Assembly (NCBI RefSeq): GCF_000518665.1
Contig: NZ_JAEA01000017.1
Span: forward strand, 1-61,291
Length of the DNA: 61,291 nucleotides
Source of the DNA: Microvirga flocculans ATCC BAA-817
Lineage (GTDB): Bacteria; Pseudomonadota; Alphaproteobacteria; Rhizobiales; Beijerinckiaceae
Direction: 5' to 3'
The notes under the pieces are model-generated. The model was not told the DNA's origin. It did no database searches and was given only the letters and a program-made list of their open reading frames with translations. Of this stretch, positions 1 to 9,820 are shown one piece after another (within the stretch, counting starts at the first letter, position 1; each line of letters begins with the position of its first letter). A program made the translations under genes and the position numbers.

Positions 1-41
1 GCACGGTCGGCGCCGGCGTCGTCGCCGCCGTGATGGACTAA
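1..41 (+). CDS. tuf: elongation factor Tu, last 12 codons (5' end outside window)
   Basis: The frame reads TVGAGVVAAVMD followed by TAA at 39-41, which matches the extreme C terminus of EF-Tu (family ending RTVGAGVV...). EF-Tu carries aminoacyl-tRNA to the ribosome. A tuf gene directly ahead of rpsJ is the usual junction of the str and S10 clusters in proteobacteria, which supports the assignment although only 12 residues are visible. Confidence 0.88.
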   Translation, partial: TVGAGVVAAVMD

Positions 42-61
42 GCACACAGAGGATCAAAGGA

Positions 62-89
62 CAGCGGCCGGACAACGGTCCAGCCGCTG
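62..89 (+). promoter_or_regulatory. hairpin in the tuf-rpsJ gap
   Basis: CAGCGGC at 62-68 pairs perfectly with GCCGCTG at 83-89, and GGAC at 70-73 pairs with GTCC at 78-81 around an AACG loop. No U-run follows, so it is not a standard terminator. It may be an mRNA processing or stability element between tuf and the S10 operon. Function is inferred only from position. Confidence 0.45.
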
Positions 90-110
90 CCGTTGTTGAA
101 TGGATAAGCC

Positions 111-419
<309 letters not shown>

Positions 420-466
420 GCCGTTTGGCTTGGAGCTTTCGGTAGACACGCCGAGAGGATACGCAC

Positions 467-1195
467 ATGCGCTCAGGCGTCATTGCACAAAAACTCGGGA
501 TGACCCGCATCTTCACGGATGCCGGTGAACACGTCCCGGTCACGGTTCTGAAGGTCGACAACTGCCAGGTCGTCGCCCACCGGACCAAGGAAAAGAACGG
601 CTACACCGCGCTGCAGGTCGGCGTCGGCAAGGCCAAGGTGAAGAACGTTTCGAAGGCTGAGCGCGGGCGGTTCGCCGTTGCGCAGGTCGAGCCGAAGCGC
701 AAGCTCGCGGAATTCCGCGTCTCCGAGGATGCCTTCATCCCGGTCGGCGCCGAAATCACCGCCGATCACTTCGTTGCCGGTCAGTTCGTGGACGTTACGG
801 GCATCACGACCGGTAAGGGCTTCGCCGGCGGTATGAAGCGCTGGAACTTCGGCGGTCTGCGCGCCTCTCACGGCGTGTCGATCTCCCACCGCTCGATCGG
901 TTCGACCGGTGGCCGCCAGGATCCGGGCAAGACGTTCAAGAACAAGAAGATGCCGGGTCACCTGGGTGTCGAGCGCGTCACGACGCAGAATCTGCGCGTG
1001 GTGTCGACCGACGTCGAGCGCGGTCTGATCCTGGTCGAGGGCGCCGTTCCCGGCGTTGCCGGCGGCTGGATCTTCGTCCGCGACGCGGTGAAGCGCAAGC
1101 TGCCGAAGGAAGTGCCGATGCCCGGCTCCTTCCGCACGGCCAACGATGCTGCGCCGGCCGCCCAGGCTGAGCAGGCCCAAGAGGAGAATGCGTGA
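467..1195 (+). CDS. rplC: 50S ribosomal protein L3
   Basis: 242 residues. Conserved L3 features are the N-terminal [13 protein letters not shown], the central [12 protein letters not shown] loop and the [17 protein letters not shown] segment that reaches toward the peptidyl transferase centre. An Ala/Gln/Glu-rich tail of about 20 residues is typical of alphaproteobacterial L3. The stop (TGA 1193-1195) overlaps the ATG of rplD by one base, implying translational coupling. Confidence 0.99.
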   Translation: MRSGVIAQKLGMTRIFTDAGEHVPVTVLKVDNCQVVAHRTKEKNGYTALQVGVGKAKVKNVSKAERGRFAVAQVEPKRKLAEFRVSEDAFIPVGAEITADHFVAGQFVDVTGITTGKGFAGGMKRWNFGGLRASHGVSISHRSIGSTGGRQDPGKTFKNKKMPGHLGVERVTTQNLRVVSTDVERGLILVEGAVPGVAGGWIFVRDAVKRKLPKEVPMPGSFRTANDAAPAAQAEQAQEENA

Positions 1196-1815
1196 TGAAA
1201 CTCGATATCACCACGCTCGAGGGCAAGAAAGCTGGTTCGGTCGACCTGAACGAGGCCATCTTCGGTCTCGAGCCGCGCGCCGATCTGCTCGCCCGTTGCG
1301 TTCGCTGGCAGCTCGCGAAGCGCCAGGCCGGTACGCACGCCGTGAAGAATCGTTCGGACATCGACCGCACGACGAAGAAGCTCTACAAGCAGAAGGGCAC
1401 CGGCAGCGCCCGTCACGGCGCCGCGAGCGCTCCCCAGTTCCGGGGCGGCGGCCGCGCCTTCGGTCCGCAGGTTCGTAGCCATGCTCACGACCTGCCCAAG
1501 AAGGTCCGTGCCCTGGCTCTGCGTCATGCCCTCTCGTCCAAGGCCAAGGGCGCTTCGCTCGTCGTGATCGACGACGCGACGCTGTCCGAGCCGAAGACGA
1601 AGGCTCTTGTCGAGCGCTTCGGCAAGCTCGGCCTCGGCAATGCCCTGATCATCGGCGGCGCTGAGATCGAGACGAACTTCCAGCTGGCTGCTCGCAACAT
1701 CCCGAACATCGACGTCCTGCCGGTGCAGGGCATCAACGTCTATGACATCCTTCGTCGCGAGAAGCTCGTTCTCACGAAGGCGGCTGTCGATGCGCTGGAG
1801 GCGCGCTTCAAATGA
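1195..1815 (+). CDS. rplD: 50S ribosomal protein L4
   Basis: 206 residues from ATG 1195 ([11 protein letters not shown]). A GTG one codon upstream is possible, but the ATG gives the usual N terminus and a TGATG coupling with rplC. The [14 protein letters not shown] loop that lines the peptide exit tunnel is present. In Gammaproteobacteria L4 autoregulates the S10 operon through a leader; no comparable leader is visible here. Stop overlaps rplW by ATGA. Confidence 0.98.
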   Translation: MKLDITTLEGKKAGSVDLNEAIFGLEPRADLLARCVRWQLAKRQAGTHAVKNRSDIDRTTKKLYKQKGTGSARHGAASAPQFRGGGRAFGPQVRSHAHDLPKKVRALALRHALSSKAKGASLVVIDDATLSEPKTKALVERFGKLGLGNALIIGGAEIETNFQLAARNIPNIDVLPVQGINVYDILRREKLVLTKAAVDALEARFK

Positions 1816-2108
1816 GCCTGGACCCGCGCCATTACGATGTGATCGTGAGCCCGGTCATTACCGAGAAGGCCACGGCCCTGTCCGAACAGAACAAGGTCGT
1901 CTTCAAGGTTCGGCTGGATGCGACGAAGCCGCAGATCAAGGAAGCGGTTGAGAAGCTGTTCGATGTCAAGGTGAAGAGCGTGAACACGATCCTCACCAAG
2001 GGCAAAGTGAAGATGTTCCGCGGCACCCGCGGCCAGCGGTCGGACGTGAAGAAGGCGGTCGTAACCCTCGCAGAGGGCCAGACCATCGACGTCACGACGG
2101 GCCTCTGA
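1812..2108 (+). CDS. rplW: 50S ribosomal protein L23
   Basis: 98 residues. Conserved [15 protein letters not shown] N terminus (here [14 protein letters not shown]), [14 protein letters not shown] centre and [19 protein letters not shown] tail. L23 forms the docking site for trigger factor and SRP at the exit tunnel. ATG overlaps the rplD stop by four bases. Normal length and no anomaly. Confidence 0.99.
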   Translation: MSLDPRHYDVIVSPVITEKATALSEQNKVVFKVRLDATKPQIKEAVEKLFDVKVKSVNTILTKGKVKMFRGTRGQRSDVKKAVVTLAEGQTIDVTTGL

Positions 2109-2128
2109 TCGGTTGAGAGAGTGATCCG

Positions 2129-2965
2129 ATGGCTTTGAAAACCTTCAAACCAATCACCCCCGGCCTGCGCCAGCTGGTGATCGTGGACCGCAGCGAGCTC
2201 TACAAGGGCAAGCCGGTCAAGAAGCTGACGGAGGGAAAGACCTCCTCCGGCGGCCGTAACAACCTGGGTCGCGTGACCGTCCGCTTCCGCGGCGGCGGTC
2301 ACAAGCGCACCCTGCGCCTGGTCGACTTCAAGCGTCGCGGCCGTATGGGCGATGTGGCGACCGTGGAGCGGATCGAGTACGATCCGAACCGCACCGCCTT
2401 CATCGCGCTCATCCGCTACGCCGACGGCGAGCTGTCCTACATCCTGGCCCCGCAGCGTCTGGCTGTCGGCGATCAGGTGTCGGCCGGCGAGCAGGTCGAC
2501 ATCAAGCCGGGCAACGCGATGCCCATCGGCAACATGCCGGTGGGAACGATCATCCACAACGTGGAGCTGAAGGTCGGCAAAGGCGGCGCTCTCGCCCGTT
2601 CAGCCGGCACCTACGCTCAGATCGTGGGTCGTGACCAGGGCTACGTGACGATCCGCCTGAACTCCGGCGAGCAGCGCCTGGTCCTCGGCCAGTGCTTCGC
2701 CAGCGTCGGCGCGGTGTCGAACCCGGACCACATGAACACCTCGATCGGCAAGGCCGGCCGCAACCGCTGGCTCGGCAAGCGCCCGCACAACCGCGGCGTC
2801 ACCATGAACCCGATCGACCACCCGCACGGTGGTGGTGAGGGTCGCACCTCCGGCGGTCGCCATCCGGTGACTCCGTGGGGCGTTCCGACCAAGGGCAAGA
2901 AAACCCGTTCGAACAAGCGGACCGACAAGTTCATCGTGTCGAGCCGCCACGCTCGGAAGAAATAA
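2129..2965 (+). CDS. rplB: 50S ribosomal protein L2
   Basis: 278 residues, the standard length. The functional core near the C terminus is intact: [18 protein letters not shown] followed by [15 protein letters not shown] and a basic RHARKK end. L2 is required for subunit association and peptidyl transferase activity. Lies 20 nt after rplW and 15 nt before rpsS. Confidence 0.99.
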   Translation: MALKTFKPITPGLRQLVIVDRSELYKGKPVKKLTEGKTSSGGRNNLGRVTVRFRGGGHKRTLRLVDFKRRGRMGDVATVERIEYDPNRTAFIALIRYADGELSYILAPQRLAVGDQVSAGEQVDIKPGNAMPIGNMPVGTIIHNVELKVGKGGALARSAGTYAQIVGRDQGYVTIRLNSGEQRLVLGQCFASVGAVSNPDHMNTSIGKAGRNRWLGKRPHNRGVTMNPIDHPHGGGEGRTSGGRHPVTPWGVPTKGKKTRSNKRTDKFIVSSRHARKK

Positions 2966-2980
2966 GGATAGAGGCACGTC

Positions 2981-3259
2981 ATGGCACGTTCGCTTTGGAA
3001 GGGTCCGTTCGTCGACGGCTACCTCCTCAAGAAGGCCGAGGCTGCCCGTTCCTCGGGCCGCAACGAGGTCATCAAGATCTGGAGCCGCCGCTCCACGATC
3101 CTCCCGCAGTTCGTGGGCCTCACATTCGGGGTCTACAACGGTCAGAAGCACATTCCCGTCTCCGTGAACGAGGAAATGGTGGGTCACAAGTTCGGCGAGT
3201 TCTCGCCGACCCGCACCTTCCACGGCCACGCGGCGGACAAGAAGGCGAAGAGGAAGTAA
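2981..3259 (+). CDS. rpsS: 30S ribosomal protein S19
   Basis: 92 residues, [16 protein letters not shown] at the start and [21 protein letters not shown] at the end, both diagnostic for S19, which contacts S13 and the tRNA in the 30S head. One base separates its stop from rplV. A GGCACGTC region rather than a strong purine RBS precedes the ATG. Confidence 0.99.
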   Translation: MARSLWKGPFVDGYLLKKAEAARSSGRNEVIKIWSRRSTILPQFVGLTFGVYNGQKHIPVSVNEEMVGHKFGEFSPTRTFHGHAADKKAKRK

Positions 3260-3260
3260 G

Positions 3261-3641
3261 ATGGGTAAGGCCGCGACTTCTCGCGCGCTGAGCGACAACG
3301 AGGCTCAAGCCGTCGCCCGCATGCTGCGCGTCAGCCCCCAGAAGCTCAATCTTGTTGCGGCCCTTATCCGCGGCAAGAAGGTTTCTGCGGCTCTCGCCGA
3401 TCTCGAGTTCTCCCGCAAGCGCATCGCTCGCGATGTGAAGAAGTGCCTCGAGAGCGCCATCGCTAATGCCGAGAACAACCACAACCTCGACGTGGACGAT
3501 CTCGTCGTCAGCCAGGCCTTTGTCGGCAAGGCGCTTGTCATGAAGCGCTTCCACGCCCGGGCTCGTGGCCGGGGCGCTCGTATCGAAAAGCCGTTCTCGA
3601 ACCTCACGATCGTGGTTCGGGAAGTTGCCGAACAGGCATAA
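3261..3641 (+). CDS. rplV: 50S ribosomal protein L22
   Basis: 126 residues. Contains the [19 protein letters not shown]-terminal block and the [20 protein letters not shown] hairpin region, whose extended loop lines the exit tunnel (a macrolide-resistance hot spot in the family). Start one base after rpsS stop. No anomaly. Confidence 0.99.
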   Translation: MGKAATSRALSDNEAQAVARMLRVSPQKLNLVAALIRGKKVSAALADLEFSRKRIARDVKKCLESAIANAENNHNLDVDDLVVSQAFVGKALVMKRFHARARGRGARIEKPFSNLTIVVREVAEQA

Positions 3642-3652
3642 AGGAGAACCAG

Positions 3653-4357
3653 ATGGGTCAGAAAATCAACCCGATCGGTCTTCGGCTCGGCATCAACCGG
3701 ACCTGGGACTCGCGCTGGTTCGCCGGCAAGGGCGAGTATGCCAAGCTGATGCATGAGGACATGGCGATCCGCGAAGCTCTCATGAAGCAGCTGAAGCAGG
3801 CCGCCGTCTCGAAGATCGTCATCGAGCGTCCGCACAAGAAGTGCCGCGTCACCATTCACTCGGGCCGTCCGGGCGTGGTGATCGGCAAGAAGGGCGCCGA
3901 CATCGAGAAGCTCCGCAAGCTCGTCTCCAAGATGACCGATGCGGACGTGTCCATCAACATCGTCGAAGTCCGCAAGCCGGAAGTCGATGCGACCCTGGTG
4001 GCCGACTCGATCGCTCAGCAGCTCGAGCGCCGCGTCGCGTTCCGCCGCGCCATGAAGCGCGCCGTTCAGTCGGCGATGCGTCTGGGCGCCGAGGGCATCC
4101 GTATCAACTGCTCGGGCCGTCTGGGTGGCGCTGAAATCGCCCGCCTCGAATGGTACCGCGAGGGCCGCGTTCCGCTGCATACCCTGCGTGCGGATGTGGA
4201 TTACGGTACGTCCACGGCCTTCACGACCTATGGCACCTGCGGCATCAAGGTCTGGATCTTCAAGGGTGAAATCCTCGAGCACGATCCGATGGCCCAGGAC
4301 AAGCGGATGAACGACGAAGGAGGCCGCTCCGGTGGCCGCCGCGAGCAAGCGGCGTAA
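3653..4357 (+). CDS. rpsC: 30S ribosomal protein S3
   Basis: 234 residues. [15 protein letters not shown] terminus, a KH RNA-binding domain with [17 protein letters not shown] at about 75-92, and a C-terminal S3 domain ([15 protein letters not shown]). Ends in a Gly/Arg-rich tail common in alphaproteobacteria. S3 forms part of the mRNA entry pore. AAGGAG precedes the ATG at good spacing. Confidence 0.99.
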   Translation: MGQKINPIGLRLGINRTWDSRWFAGKGEYAKLMHEDMAIREALMKQLKQAAVSKIVIERPHKKCRVTIHSGRPGVVIGKKGADIEKLRKLVSKMTDADVSINIVEVRKPEVDATLVADSIAQQLERRVAFRRAMKRAVQSAMRLGAEGIRINCSGRLGGAEIARLEWYREGRVPLHTLRADVDYGTSTAFTTYGTCGIKVWIFKGEILEHDPMAQDKRMNDEGGRSGGRREQAA

Positions 4358-4381
4358 CCGAGGGGTCAGGAGAGGTTTGCC

Positions 4382-4795
4382 ATGTTGCAACCGAAGAAAA
4401 CCAAGTTCCGTAAGCAGTTCAAGGGCCGTATTTCCGGCACTGCGAAGGGCGGTACGGACCTCAACTTCGGCCAGTTCGGCCTGAAGGCGATGGAACCCGA
4501 GCGCATCAACGCTCGTCAGATCGAGGCGGCCCGCCGCGCCATCACCCGCGCCATGAAGCGCGCCGGTCGTGTGTGGATCCGGATCTTCCCGGACGTGCCG
4601 GTCTCGACGAAGCCGACCGAAGTCCGAATGGGCTCCGGTAAGGGCTCGCCCGAGTACTGGGCGGCCAAGGTCAAGCCTGGCCGTATCATGTTCGAGATCG
4701 ACGGCGTTCCGGAGGATGTCGCCCGCGAGGCGCTCCGTCTCGGCGCGGCGAAGCTCCCGATCAAGACGCGCTTCATCCAGCGCATTGCCGAGTAA
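4382..4795 (+). CDS. rplP: 50S ribosomal protein L16
   Basis: 137 residues. [16 protein letters not shown] start and [20 protein letters not shown] core identify L16, which positions A-site tRNA. Length is normal. Downstream AAGGAGAGAATC leads directly into rpmC, ten nt away. Confidence 0.99.
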   Translation: MLQPKKTKFRKQFKGRISGTAKGGTDLNFGQFGLKAMEPERINARQIEAARRAITRAMKRAGRVWIRIFPDVPVSTKPTEVRMGSGKGSPEYWAAKVKPGRIMFEIDGVPEDVAREALRLGAAKLPIKTRFIQRIAE

Positions 4796-4805
4796 GGAGA
4801 GAATC

Positions 4806-5018
4806 ATGAAGTCCAAGCAGAGATTCTCTGATCTCAAGGCCATGTCGGCTGACCAGCTGTCGGATGAGCTGCTGAACCTGAAGAAGGAGCAGTTCAACCT
4901 CCGCTTCCAGCGCGCGACCGGCCAGCTCGAGAATACCGGACGTGTCCGCGAAGTCCGCAGGGACGTCGCCCGCGTCAAGACGCTGCAGCGCCAGAAGGCC
5001 GCTGCGGCGAAGGCTTAA
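4806..5018 (+). CDS. rpmC: 50S ribosomal protein L29
   Basis: 70 residues from ATG 4806, which has AAGGAGAG at 4795-4802. Two-helix L29 pattern: [20 protein letters not shown] then [21 protein letters not shown]29 lies beside L23 at the tunnel exit. The same reading frame is open far upstream inside rplP, but only this start gives the family N terminus. Confidence 0.98.
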   Translation: MKSKQRFSDLKAMSADQLSDELLNLKKEQFNLRFQRATGQLENTGRVREVRRDVARVKTLQRQKAAAAKA

Positions 5019-5029
5019 AGGGGATCAAG

Positions 5030-5269
5030 ATGCCGAAGCGCGTTTTGCAGGGCGTCGTTGTCAGCGACAAGCAGGACAAGACGGTCGTCGTGAAGGTGGA
5101 GCGTCGCTTTACGCACCCGGTCTTGAAGAAGACCGTGCGTAAGACGAAGAACTACCACGCTCACGACGAGAATAACACAGCCAAGGTGGGCGACACGGTC
5201 TTCATCGAGGAGTCCAAGCCGCTCTCCAAACTCAAGACCTGGGTGCTCGTCAACCAAGAGAAGGCCTAA
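5030..5269 (+). CDS. rpsQ: 30S ribosomal protein S17
   Basis: 79 residues. [21 protein letters not shown] and [19 protein letters not shown] are typical S17 blocks (16S rRNA-binding OB fold). Last gene before a 163-nt gap containing a hairpin, so it marks the end of the S10 section. Confidence 0.99.
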   Translation: MPKRVLQGVVVSDKQDKTVVVKVERRFTHPVLKKTVRKTKNYHAHDENNTAKVGDTVFIEESKPLSKLKTWVLVNQEKA

Positions 5270-5298
5270 AAAGCCTTCCCTTAGGGGTTGTCTAACGA

Positions 5299-5325
5299 GG
5301 GCGGCTCGTGTATACGGCCGCCTTT
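5299..5325 (+). promoter_or_regulatory. terminator-like hairpin between S10 and spc sections
   Basis: GGCGGC (5300-5305) pairs with GCCGCC (5317-5322) around an 11-nt loop and is followed by TTTCTC. It lies in the only large gap (5270-5432) between rpsQ and rplN, exactly where E. coli separates the S10 and spc operons. It may be a partial terminator or attenuator; the remaining 100 nt could hold the spc promoter, but no convincing -35/-10 pair was seen. Confidence 0.45.
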
Positions 5326-5432
5326 CTCGACATATGAAGGGCAGGGGACATCAGATCCCCGTCAGGCGTAGTCCGGGAGGCAATCCTGCCTGACCTGGAA
5401 ACCTGTCTGAAACAAAGGAAAGGATCAAAGCC

Positions 5433-5801
5433 ATGATCCAGATGCAGACGAATCTTGACGTCGCCGACAATTCCGGCGCCCGTCGCGTGATGTGCATCAA
5501 GGTTCTCGGCGGTTCGAAGCGTAAGTACGCTTCCGTGGGCGATATCATCGTCGTATCCGTGAAAGAGGCTATTCCGCGCGGTCGCGTGAAGAAGGGCGAC
5601 GTCATGAAGGCGGTCGTCGTTCGCACCGCCAAGGACATCCGTCGTCCCGACGGCTCGGTCATCCGTTTCGACCGCAATGCCGCCGTTCTGATCAACAATC
5701 AGAAAGAGCCGGTCGGCACCCGTATCTTCGGCCCCGTTCCGCGTGAGCTGCGTGCCAAGAACCACATGAAGATCATTTCGCTTGCGCCGGAGGTGCTCTA
5801 A
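5433..5801 (+). CDS. rplN: 50S ribosomal protein L14
   Basis: 122 residues, exact family length. [19 protein letters not shown] start, then [12 protein letters not shown] and the [24 protein letters not shown] ending. L14 forms an intersubunit bridge. AAAGGAAAGGATC upstream of the ATG is a good RBS. Its TAA shares one base with the rplX start (TAATG). Confidence 0.99.
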   Translation: MIQMQTNLDVADNSGARRVMCIKVLGGSKRKYASVGDIIVVSVKEAIPRGRVKKGDVMKAVVVRTAKDIRRPDGSVIRFDRNAAVLINNQKEPVGTRIFGPVPRELRAKNHMKIISLAPEVL

Positions 5802-6118
5802 TGGCCGCGAAGATCAAGAAGGGCGATAAGGTCGTCGTCCTGACCGGTCGCGACAAGGGCAAGACCGGTGAAGTCGTGCAGGTGCTCCCGAAGGAAGAGC
5901 GCGCGGTCGTCCGCGGCGTCAACATCGTGAAGCGCCACCAGCGCCAGACGGCAAACGCCGAGGGCGGCATCATCTCGAAAGAGGCTGCCATCCACCTGTC
6001 GAATCTGGCCTATGCGGACCCGAAGGACGGCAAGCCGACCCGGGTTGGTTTCAAAGTTCTCGAAGACGGCCGCAAGGTTCGTTTCGCCAAGCGCTCGGGA
6101 GACCTGATCGATGGCTAA
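5801..6118 (+). CDS. rplX: 50S ribosomal protein L24
   Basis: 105 residues with the KOW motif [18 protein letters not shown] at about 5-22. L24 initiates 50S assembly. The start overlaps the rplN stop by one base and the end overlaps rplE by eight bases, so the three are translationally coupled. Confidence 0.99.
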   Translation: MAAKIKKGDKVVVLTGRDKGKTGEVVQVLPKEERAVVRGVNIVKRHQRQTANAEGGIISKEAAIHLSNLAYADPKDGKPTRVGFKVLEDGRKVRFAKRSGDLIDG

Positions 6119-6677
6119 GGCTCAGGTAGACGGCTACACGCCGCGGCTGAAGAAGCACTACGAGGAAGTGGTGCGTCCGAAGCTCATTGAAGAATTCGGC
6201 TACAAGAACCCCATGGAAGTCCCGACGATCGAGAAGATCGTCCTCAACATGGGCGTCGGCGAGTCGACCGCCGACTCGAAGAAGGCTTCGGTCGCTGCGG
6301 CCGACCTGGCTCTCATCGCCGGTCAGAAGCCGGTGATCACGCGGGCCCGCAAGGCTATCTCGCAGTTCAAGGTCCGCGAGGGCATGCCGATCGGCGCCAA
6401 GGTTACGCTGCGCAAGGCTCGCATGTACGAGTTCCTTGACCGTCTCGTGACCATCGCGCTTCCCCGCGTCCGCGACTTCCGGGGCCTGAACCCCAAGTCG
6501 TTCGACGGCCGCGGCAACTACGCAATGGGTATCAAGGAGCACCTGGTGTTCCCTGAGATCAACTACGACAGGGTCGAGCAGGTCTGGGGTATGGACGTTA
6601 TCATCGCCACCACGGCGAAGACCGACGAAGAAGCCCGCGCTCTGCTGCGTCACTTCAACTTCCCGTTCCGGCAGTGA
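6111..6677 (+). CDS. rplE: 50S ribosomal protein L5
   Basis: 188 residues. Conserved [27 protein letters not shown] and [18 protein letters not shown] blocks. L5 binds 5S rRNA with L18. The ATG lies inside the last codons of rplX (8-nt overlap). Confidence 0.99.
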   Translation: MAKAQVDGYTPRLKKHYEEVVRPKLIEEFGYKNPMEVPTIEKIVLNMGVGESTADSKKASVAAADLALIAGQKPVITRARKAISQFKVREGMPIGAKVTLRKARMYEFLDRLVTIALPRVRDFRGLNPKSFDGRGNYAMGIKEHLVFPEINYDRVEQVWGMDVIIATTAKTDEEARALLRHFNFPFRQ

Positions 6678-6716
6678 GGATAGCTGTCCTCAAACGCGGA
6701 CACTGGAGATAAAAGC

Positions 6717-7022
6717 ATGGCTAAGAAAAGCGCTATTGAGAAGAACAAGCATCGTCGCAAGCTGGTGAAGAAGTTCGCCGGCCGCCGCGAGCGCCTCCTG
6801 GCGGTCGCCAACGACGAGTCGAAGTCCATGGAGGAGCGCTTCGAAGCGCGCCTCAAGCTGGCTGAGTTGCCGCGTAACGCGAGCGCGACCCGCATCCGCA
6901 ACCGTTGCGAGATCACGGGCCGTCCGCGCGCTTACTACCGCAAGCTCGGCATGTCGCGCATCGCTCTGCGCGAGCTCGGCAACAAGGGCCTGATCCCGGG
7001 CCTCGTGAAGTCCAGCTGGTAA
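6717..7022 (+). CDS. rpsN: 30S ribosomal protein S14, zinc-independent type
   Basis: 101 residues, the long C-minus form. Only one Cys ([10 protein letters not shown]) is present where zinc-binding S14 would have CxxC...CxxC, so it needs no zinc. Ends in [15 protein letters not shown], the invariant S14 tail. Located at its normal place between rplE and rpsH. Confidence 0.99.
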   Translation: MAKKSAIEKNKHRRKLVKKFAGRRERLLAVANDESKSMEERFEARLKLAELPRNASATRIRNRCEITGRPRAYYRKLGMSRIALRELGNKGLIPGLVKSSW

Positions 7023-7035
7023 GGGAGGGCATTAT

Positions 7036-7431
7036 ATGATCAACGATCCGTTGGGCGATATGCTCACCCGTATCCGCAACGCGCAGATGCGCCGTCGCGG
7101 TTCGGTTTCCACCCCCGGCTCGAAGCTTCGCGCTCGCGTCCTCGAAGTTTTGAAGAACGAGGGCTACATCCGCGACTTCTCGCAGACCGAGTTCGGCAAT
7201 GGCCGGACGGAGTTCTCGATCGAGCTGAAGTACTATGACGGCCAGCCGGTGATCCGCTCGATCGAGCGCGTCTCCAAGCCGGGCCGCCGCGTGTATGCCT
7301 CCGTCGATACCATGCCTCGCGTGGCCGACGGCCTGGGCATCACCATTCTCTCGACGCCGCAGGGCGTGATGGCCGATCACGAGGCCCGGGAGAAGAACGT
7401 GGGCGGCGAAGTGCTCTGCAAGGTCTTCTAA
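7036..7431 (+). CDS. rpsH: 30S ribosomal protein S8
   Basis: 131 residues. [17 protein letters not shown] start and [20 protein letters not shown] end are diagnostic. S8 organises the 16S central domain; in E. coli it represses spc translation by binding near rplE, a site not examined here. Strong RBS AAGGGAGG at 7021-7028. Confidence 0.99.
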   Translation: MINDPLGDMLTRIRNAQMRRRGSVSTPGSKLRARVLEVLKNEGYIRDFSQTEFGNGRTEFSIELKYYDGQPVIRSIERVSKPGRRVYASVDTMPRVADGLGITILSTPQGVMADHEAREKNVGGEVLCKVF

Positions 7432-7466
7432 GACCACGGCACCCGCACAGAACCACGGAGATTAAG

Positions 7467-8000
7467 ATGTCCCGAGTAGGCAAGAAACCCGTTCCGGTTC
7501 CGTCTGGTGTGACGGCCACCGTTGACGGTCAGTTGGTGAAGATGAAGGGCGCGAAGGGCGAGCTTTCGTTCCTCGTTCCCGAAGAAGTGTCGGTTGCTCT
7601 TGAGAATGGCGCCGTGTCGGTCAACCCGCGCGACGATTCCAAGACGGCCCGTGCGAAGTGGGGCATGTCCCGCGCTCAGGTTGCGAACCTGGTCGAAGGC
7701 GTGTCCAAGGGCTTCGAGAAGCGCCTCGAGATCAACGGCGTCGGCTACAAGGCCGCCGTCGCCGGAAAGGTGCTGAAGCTGTCGCTCGGCTACAGCCACG
7801 ATATCGACTACGCGATCCCCGCCGGCGTGACGATCACGACGCCGAAGCCGACCGAAGTGGTCGTCGCCGGTATCGACAAGCAGGTCGTCGGTCAGACCGC
7901 CGCCGAGATCCGCGAATATCGCGGTCCGGAGCCCTACAAGGGCAAGGGCGTCAAGTATGCCGACGAATTCATCTTCCGCAAGGAAGGCAAGAAGAAGTAA
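7467..8000 (+). CDS. rplF: 50S ribosomal protein L6
   Basis: 177 residues, two L6 repeats: [15 protein letters not shown] at the start and the [24 protein letters not shown] signature near 145-168. L6 lies near the GTPase centre. ACGGAGATTAAG precedes the ATG. Confidence 0.99.
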   Translation: MSRVGKKPVPVPSGVTATVDGQLVKMKGAKGELSFLVPEEVSVALENGAVSVNPRDDSKTARAKWGMSRAQVANLVEGVSKGFEKRLEINGVGYKAAVAGKVLKLSLGYSHDIDYAIPAGVTITTPKPTEVVVAGIDKQVVGQTAAEIREYRGPEPYKGKGVKYADEFIFRKEGKKK

Positions 8001-8012
8001 GGACGACGTATC

Positions 8013-8375
8013 ATGGCTGAGAAGAAAGGCGCTGAAGATCGCCGCAAGGCTCGTGTGCGCCGTGCGATCAGGAAGGCAGCGAATGGCCGCCCGCGTTTGT
8101 CGGTGTTCCGTTCGTCCAAGCAGATCTACGCCCAGGTTATCGATGACGTGCGCGGCGTGACCGTCGCGTCCGCCTCGACGATCGAAAAGGACCTCAAGGG
8201 CAAGCTCAAGACCGGCGCCACCGTCGAGGCGGCGAAGGAAGTGGGCAAGCTCGTCGCCGAGCGCGCAGCCAAGGCTGGCGTAAAGCAGGTCATCTTCGAC
8301 CGCTCGGGCTACCTCTATCATGGCCGCGTCAAGGCTCTCGCCGACGCAGCCCGTGAAGGCGGTCTGGATTTCTAA
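8013..8375 (+). CDS. rplR: 50S ribosomal protein L18
   Basis: 120 residues. Basic N-terminal tail ([20 protein letters not shown]), [13 protein letters not shown] core and [26 protein letters not shown] ending. Binds 5S rRNA. 12 nt after rplF. Confidence 0.99.
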   Translation: MAEKKGAEDRRKARVRRAIRKAANGRPRLSVFRSSKQIYAQVIDDVRGVTVASASTIEKDLKGKLKTGATVEAAKEVGKLVAERAAKAGVKQVIFDRSGYLYHGRVKALADAAREGGLDF

Positions 8376-8438
8376 CGGCGGGTACAATCCAAAAACCCTT
8401 AGCGAGCGGGCCCGCCGCCCGCGCAAGTGAGAGGTCTC

Positions 8439-9008
8439 ATGGCAAGAGAACCCAGAGAACGTGCTGATCGCGAAGAGCGCGACAGCGAATTCGTCGACCG
8501 GTTGGTTCACATCAACCGCGTCGCCAAGGTGGTGAAGGGCGGCCGTCGCTTCGGCTTTGCCGCTCTCGTCGTCGTCGGCGACCAGAAGGGCCGCGTCGGC
8601 TTCGGCCACGGTAAGGCCCGCGAGGTGCCGGAAGCCATCCGCAAGGCCACGGACGCTGCCAAGCGCTCCATGATCCGCGTTGCGCTGCGCGAAGGCCGCA
8701 CGCTGCATCACGACGTGAACGGTCGCCATGGCGCCGGCAAGGTCGTGCTCCGTGCCGCTCCGCAGGGTACCGGCATCATCGCCGGCGGTCCGATGCGCGC
8801 CGTCTTCGAGGTGGTGGGCATGCAGGACGTGGTCGCCAAGTCGCTCGGCTCGTCGAACCCCTACAACCTCGTCCGCGCGACCTTCGATGCGCTGAAGAAC
8901 GAGGACAGCCCGCGTTCCGTCGCCGCTCGCCGTGGCCTGAAGGTCTCGACGCTGCAGGCGCGCCGCCGCGACGCTGATGCCAGCGAAGCCGCTGGCGCTG
9001 ATGCGTAA
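8439..9008 (+). CDS. rpsE: 30S ribosomal protein S5
   Basis: 189 residues from ATG 8439 ([13 protein letters not shown]). A GTG four codons upstream is in frame but the ATG fits the RBS GTGAGAGG and the family N terminus. S5 domain [20 protein letters not shown] and the [18 protein letters not shown] block are intact. S5 affects decoding fidelity and mRNA helicase activity. Confidence 0.98.
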   Translation: MAREPRERADREERDSEFVDRLVHINRVAKVVKGGRRFGFAALVVVGDQKGRVGFGHGKAREVPEAIRKATDAAKRSMIRVALREGRTLHHDVNGRHGAGKVVLRAAPQGTGIIAGGPMRAVFEVVGMQDVVAKSLGSSNPYNLVRATFDALKNEDSPRSVAARRGLKVSTLQARRRDADASEAAGADA

Positions 9009-9022
9009 GGGAGGCTGTGACA

Positions 9023-9229
9023 ATGGCAAAGAAGCCTGCTGCTGCAGCAAAAACCATCACCGTTGAGCAGATCGGCTCGCCGATCCGCCGCGAGGCCAAG
9101 CAGCGCCAGACGCTGATCGGCCTCAAGCTCAACAAGCTTCACCGCACCTCGACCTTGGAAGACACGCCGTCCGTTCGCGGCATGATCGAGAAGGTCAAGC
9201 ACCTCGTGCGCGTTGTCGACGGGCAGTGA
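9023..9229 (+). CDS. rpmD: 50S ribosomal protein L30
   Basis: 68 residues from ATG 9023 with GGGAGG at 9009-9014. [20 protein letters not shown] and [19 protein letters not shown] are L30 signatures. Slightly longer than the 60-residue E. coli form because of an Ala/Lys-rich N terminus, common in this class. Confidence 0.98.
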   Translation: MAKKPAAAAKTITVEQIGSPIRREAKQRQTLIGLKLNKLHRTSTLEDTPSVRGMIEKVKHLVRVVDGQ

Positions 9230-9239
9230 GGAGAGCGTC

Positions 9240-9713
9240 ATGAAACTCAACGAAATTCGTGACAACGAAGGTTCTACCAAGAACCGCATGCGCGTCGGCC
9301 GTGGTATCGGCTCAGGCAAGGGCAAGACCGGCGGCCGTGGCGTCAAGGGTCAGAAGTCCCGTACCGGCGTGGCCATCAAGGGCTTCGAAGGCGGTCAGAT
9401 GCCTCTGCACCGTCGTCTGCCGAAGCGCGGCTTCAACAAGCCGAACGCGATCGAGCTGAACGAGGTCAATGTCGGCCGCATTCAGCAGGCCGTCGATGCC
9501 GGCAAGCTCGACAAGGCCGCTCCGGTCACGGTCGAGTCGCTGGTCGCTGCCGGTGTGGTCTCCAAGCCGCGCGACGGCGTGAAGATCCTCGGCGTCGGCG
9601 AGCTCAAGGCGAAGCTGTCCTTCCAGGTTGCCGGCGCGTCCAAGTCGGCCGTCGCAGCGATCGAGAAGGCTGGTGGCTCGGTCACCCTTCTGGGTGCCGT
9701 TGCGCAGGCGTGA
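9240..9713 (+). CDS. rplO: 50S ribosomal protein L15
   Basis: 157 residues from ATG 9240 ([20 protein letters not shown]), preceded by TGAGGAGAG. Gly-rich N-terminal region [22 protein letters not shown] and C-terminal L15 domain. Late assembly protein of the 50S subunit. Last r-protein of the spc section before secY. Confidence 0.99.
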   Translation: MKLNEIRDNEGSTKNRMRVGRGIGSGKGKTGGRGVKGQKSRTGVAIKGFEGGQMPLHRRLPKRGFNKPNAIELNEVNVGRIQQAVDAGKLDKAAPVTVESLVAAGVVSKPRDGVKILGVGELKAKLSFQVAGASKSAVAAIEKAGGSVTLLGAVAQA

Positions 9714-9741
9714 GCCAGCGCCCACATTGACGAAGATCCAA

Positions 9742-9777
9742 GCGGCGGCCCGCGTCTGATCGCGCGGCCGCCGTTTG
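9742..9777 (+). terminator. terminator-like hairpin between rplO and secY
   Basis: A GC-rich imperfect stem (CGGCGGCC... with ...CGGCCGCCG) closes over TCTGAT and ends in a short TTTG. It could be a weak terminator or attenuator that lowers secY relative to r-protein expression. The weak U-tract makes full termination unlikely. Confidence 0.45.
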
Positions 9778-9820
9778 CGTGATGGAATGTCACGTATCCA
9801 GGTATTTCGGGGACAACACT

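Noticed and set aside
3305..4978. Long minus-strand open frame (557 codons) across rplV-rpsC-rplP
   Set aside because: Lies opposite clear r-protein genes; high GC codon bias keeps the antisense frame open. The protein is low-complexity (Leu/Asp/Arg/His-rich) with no domain.
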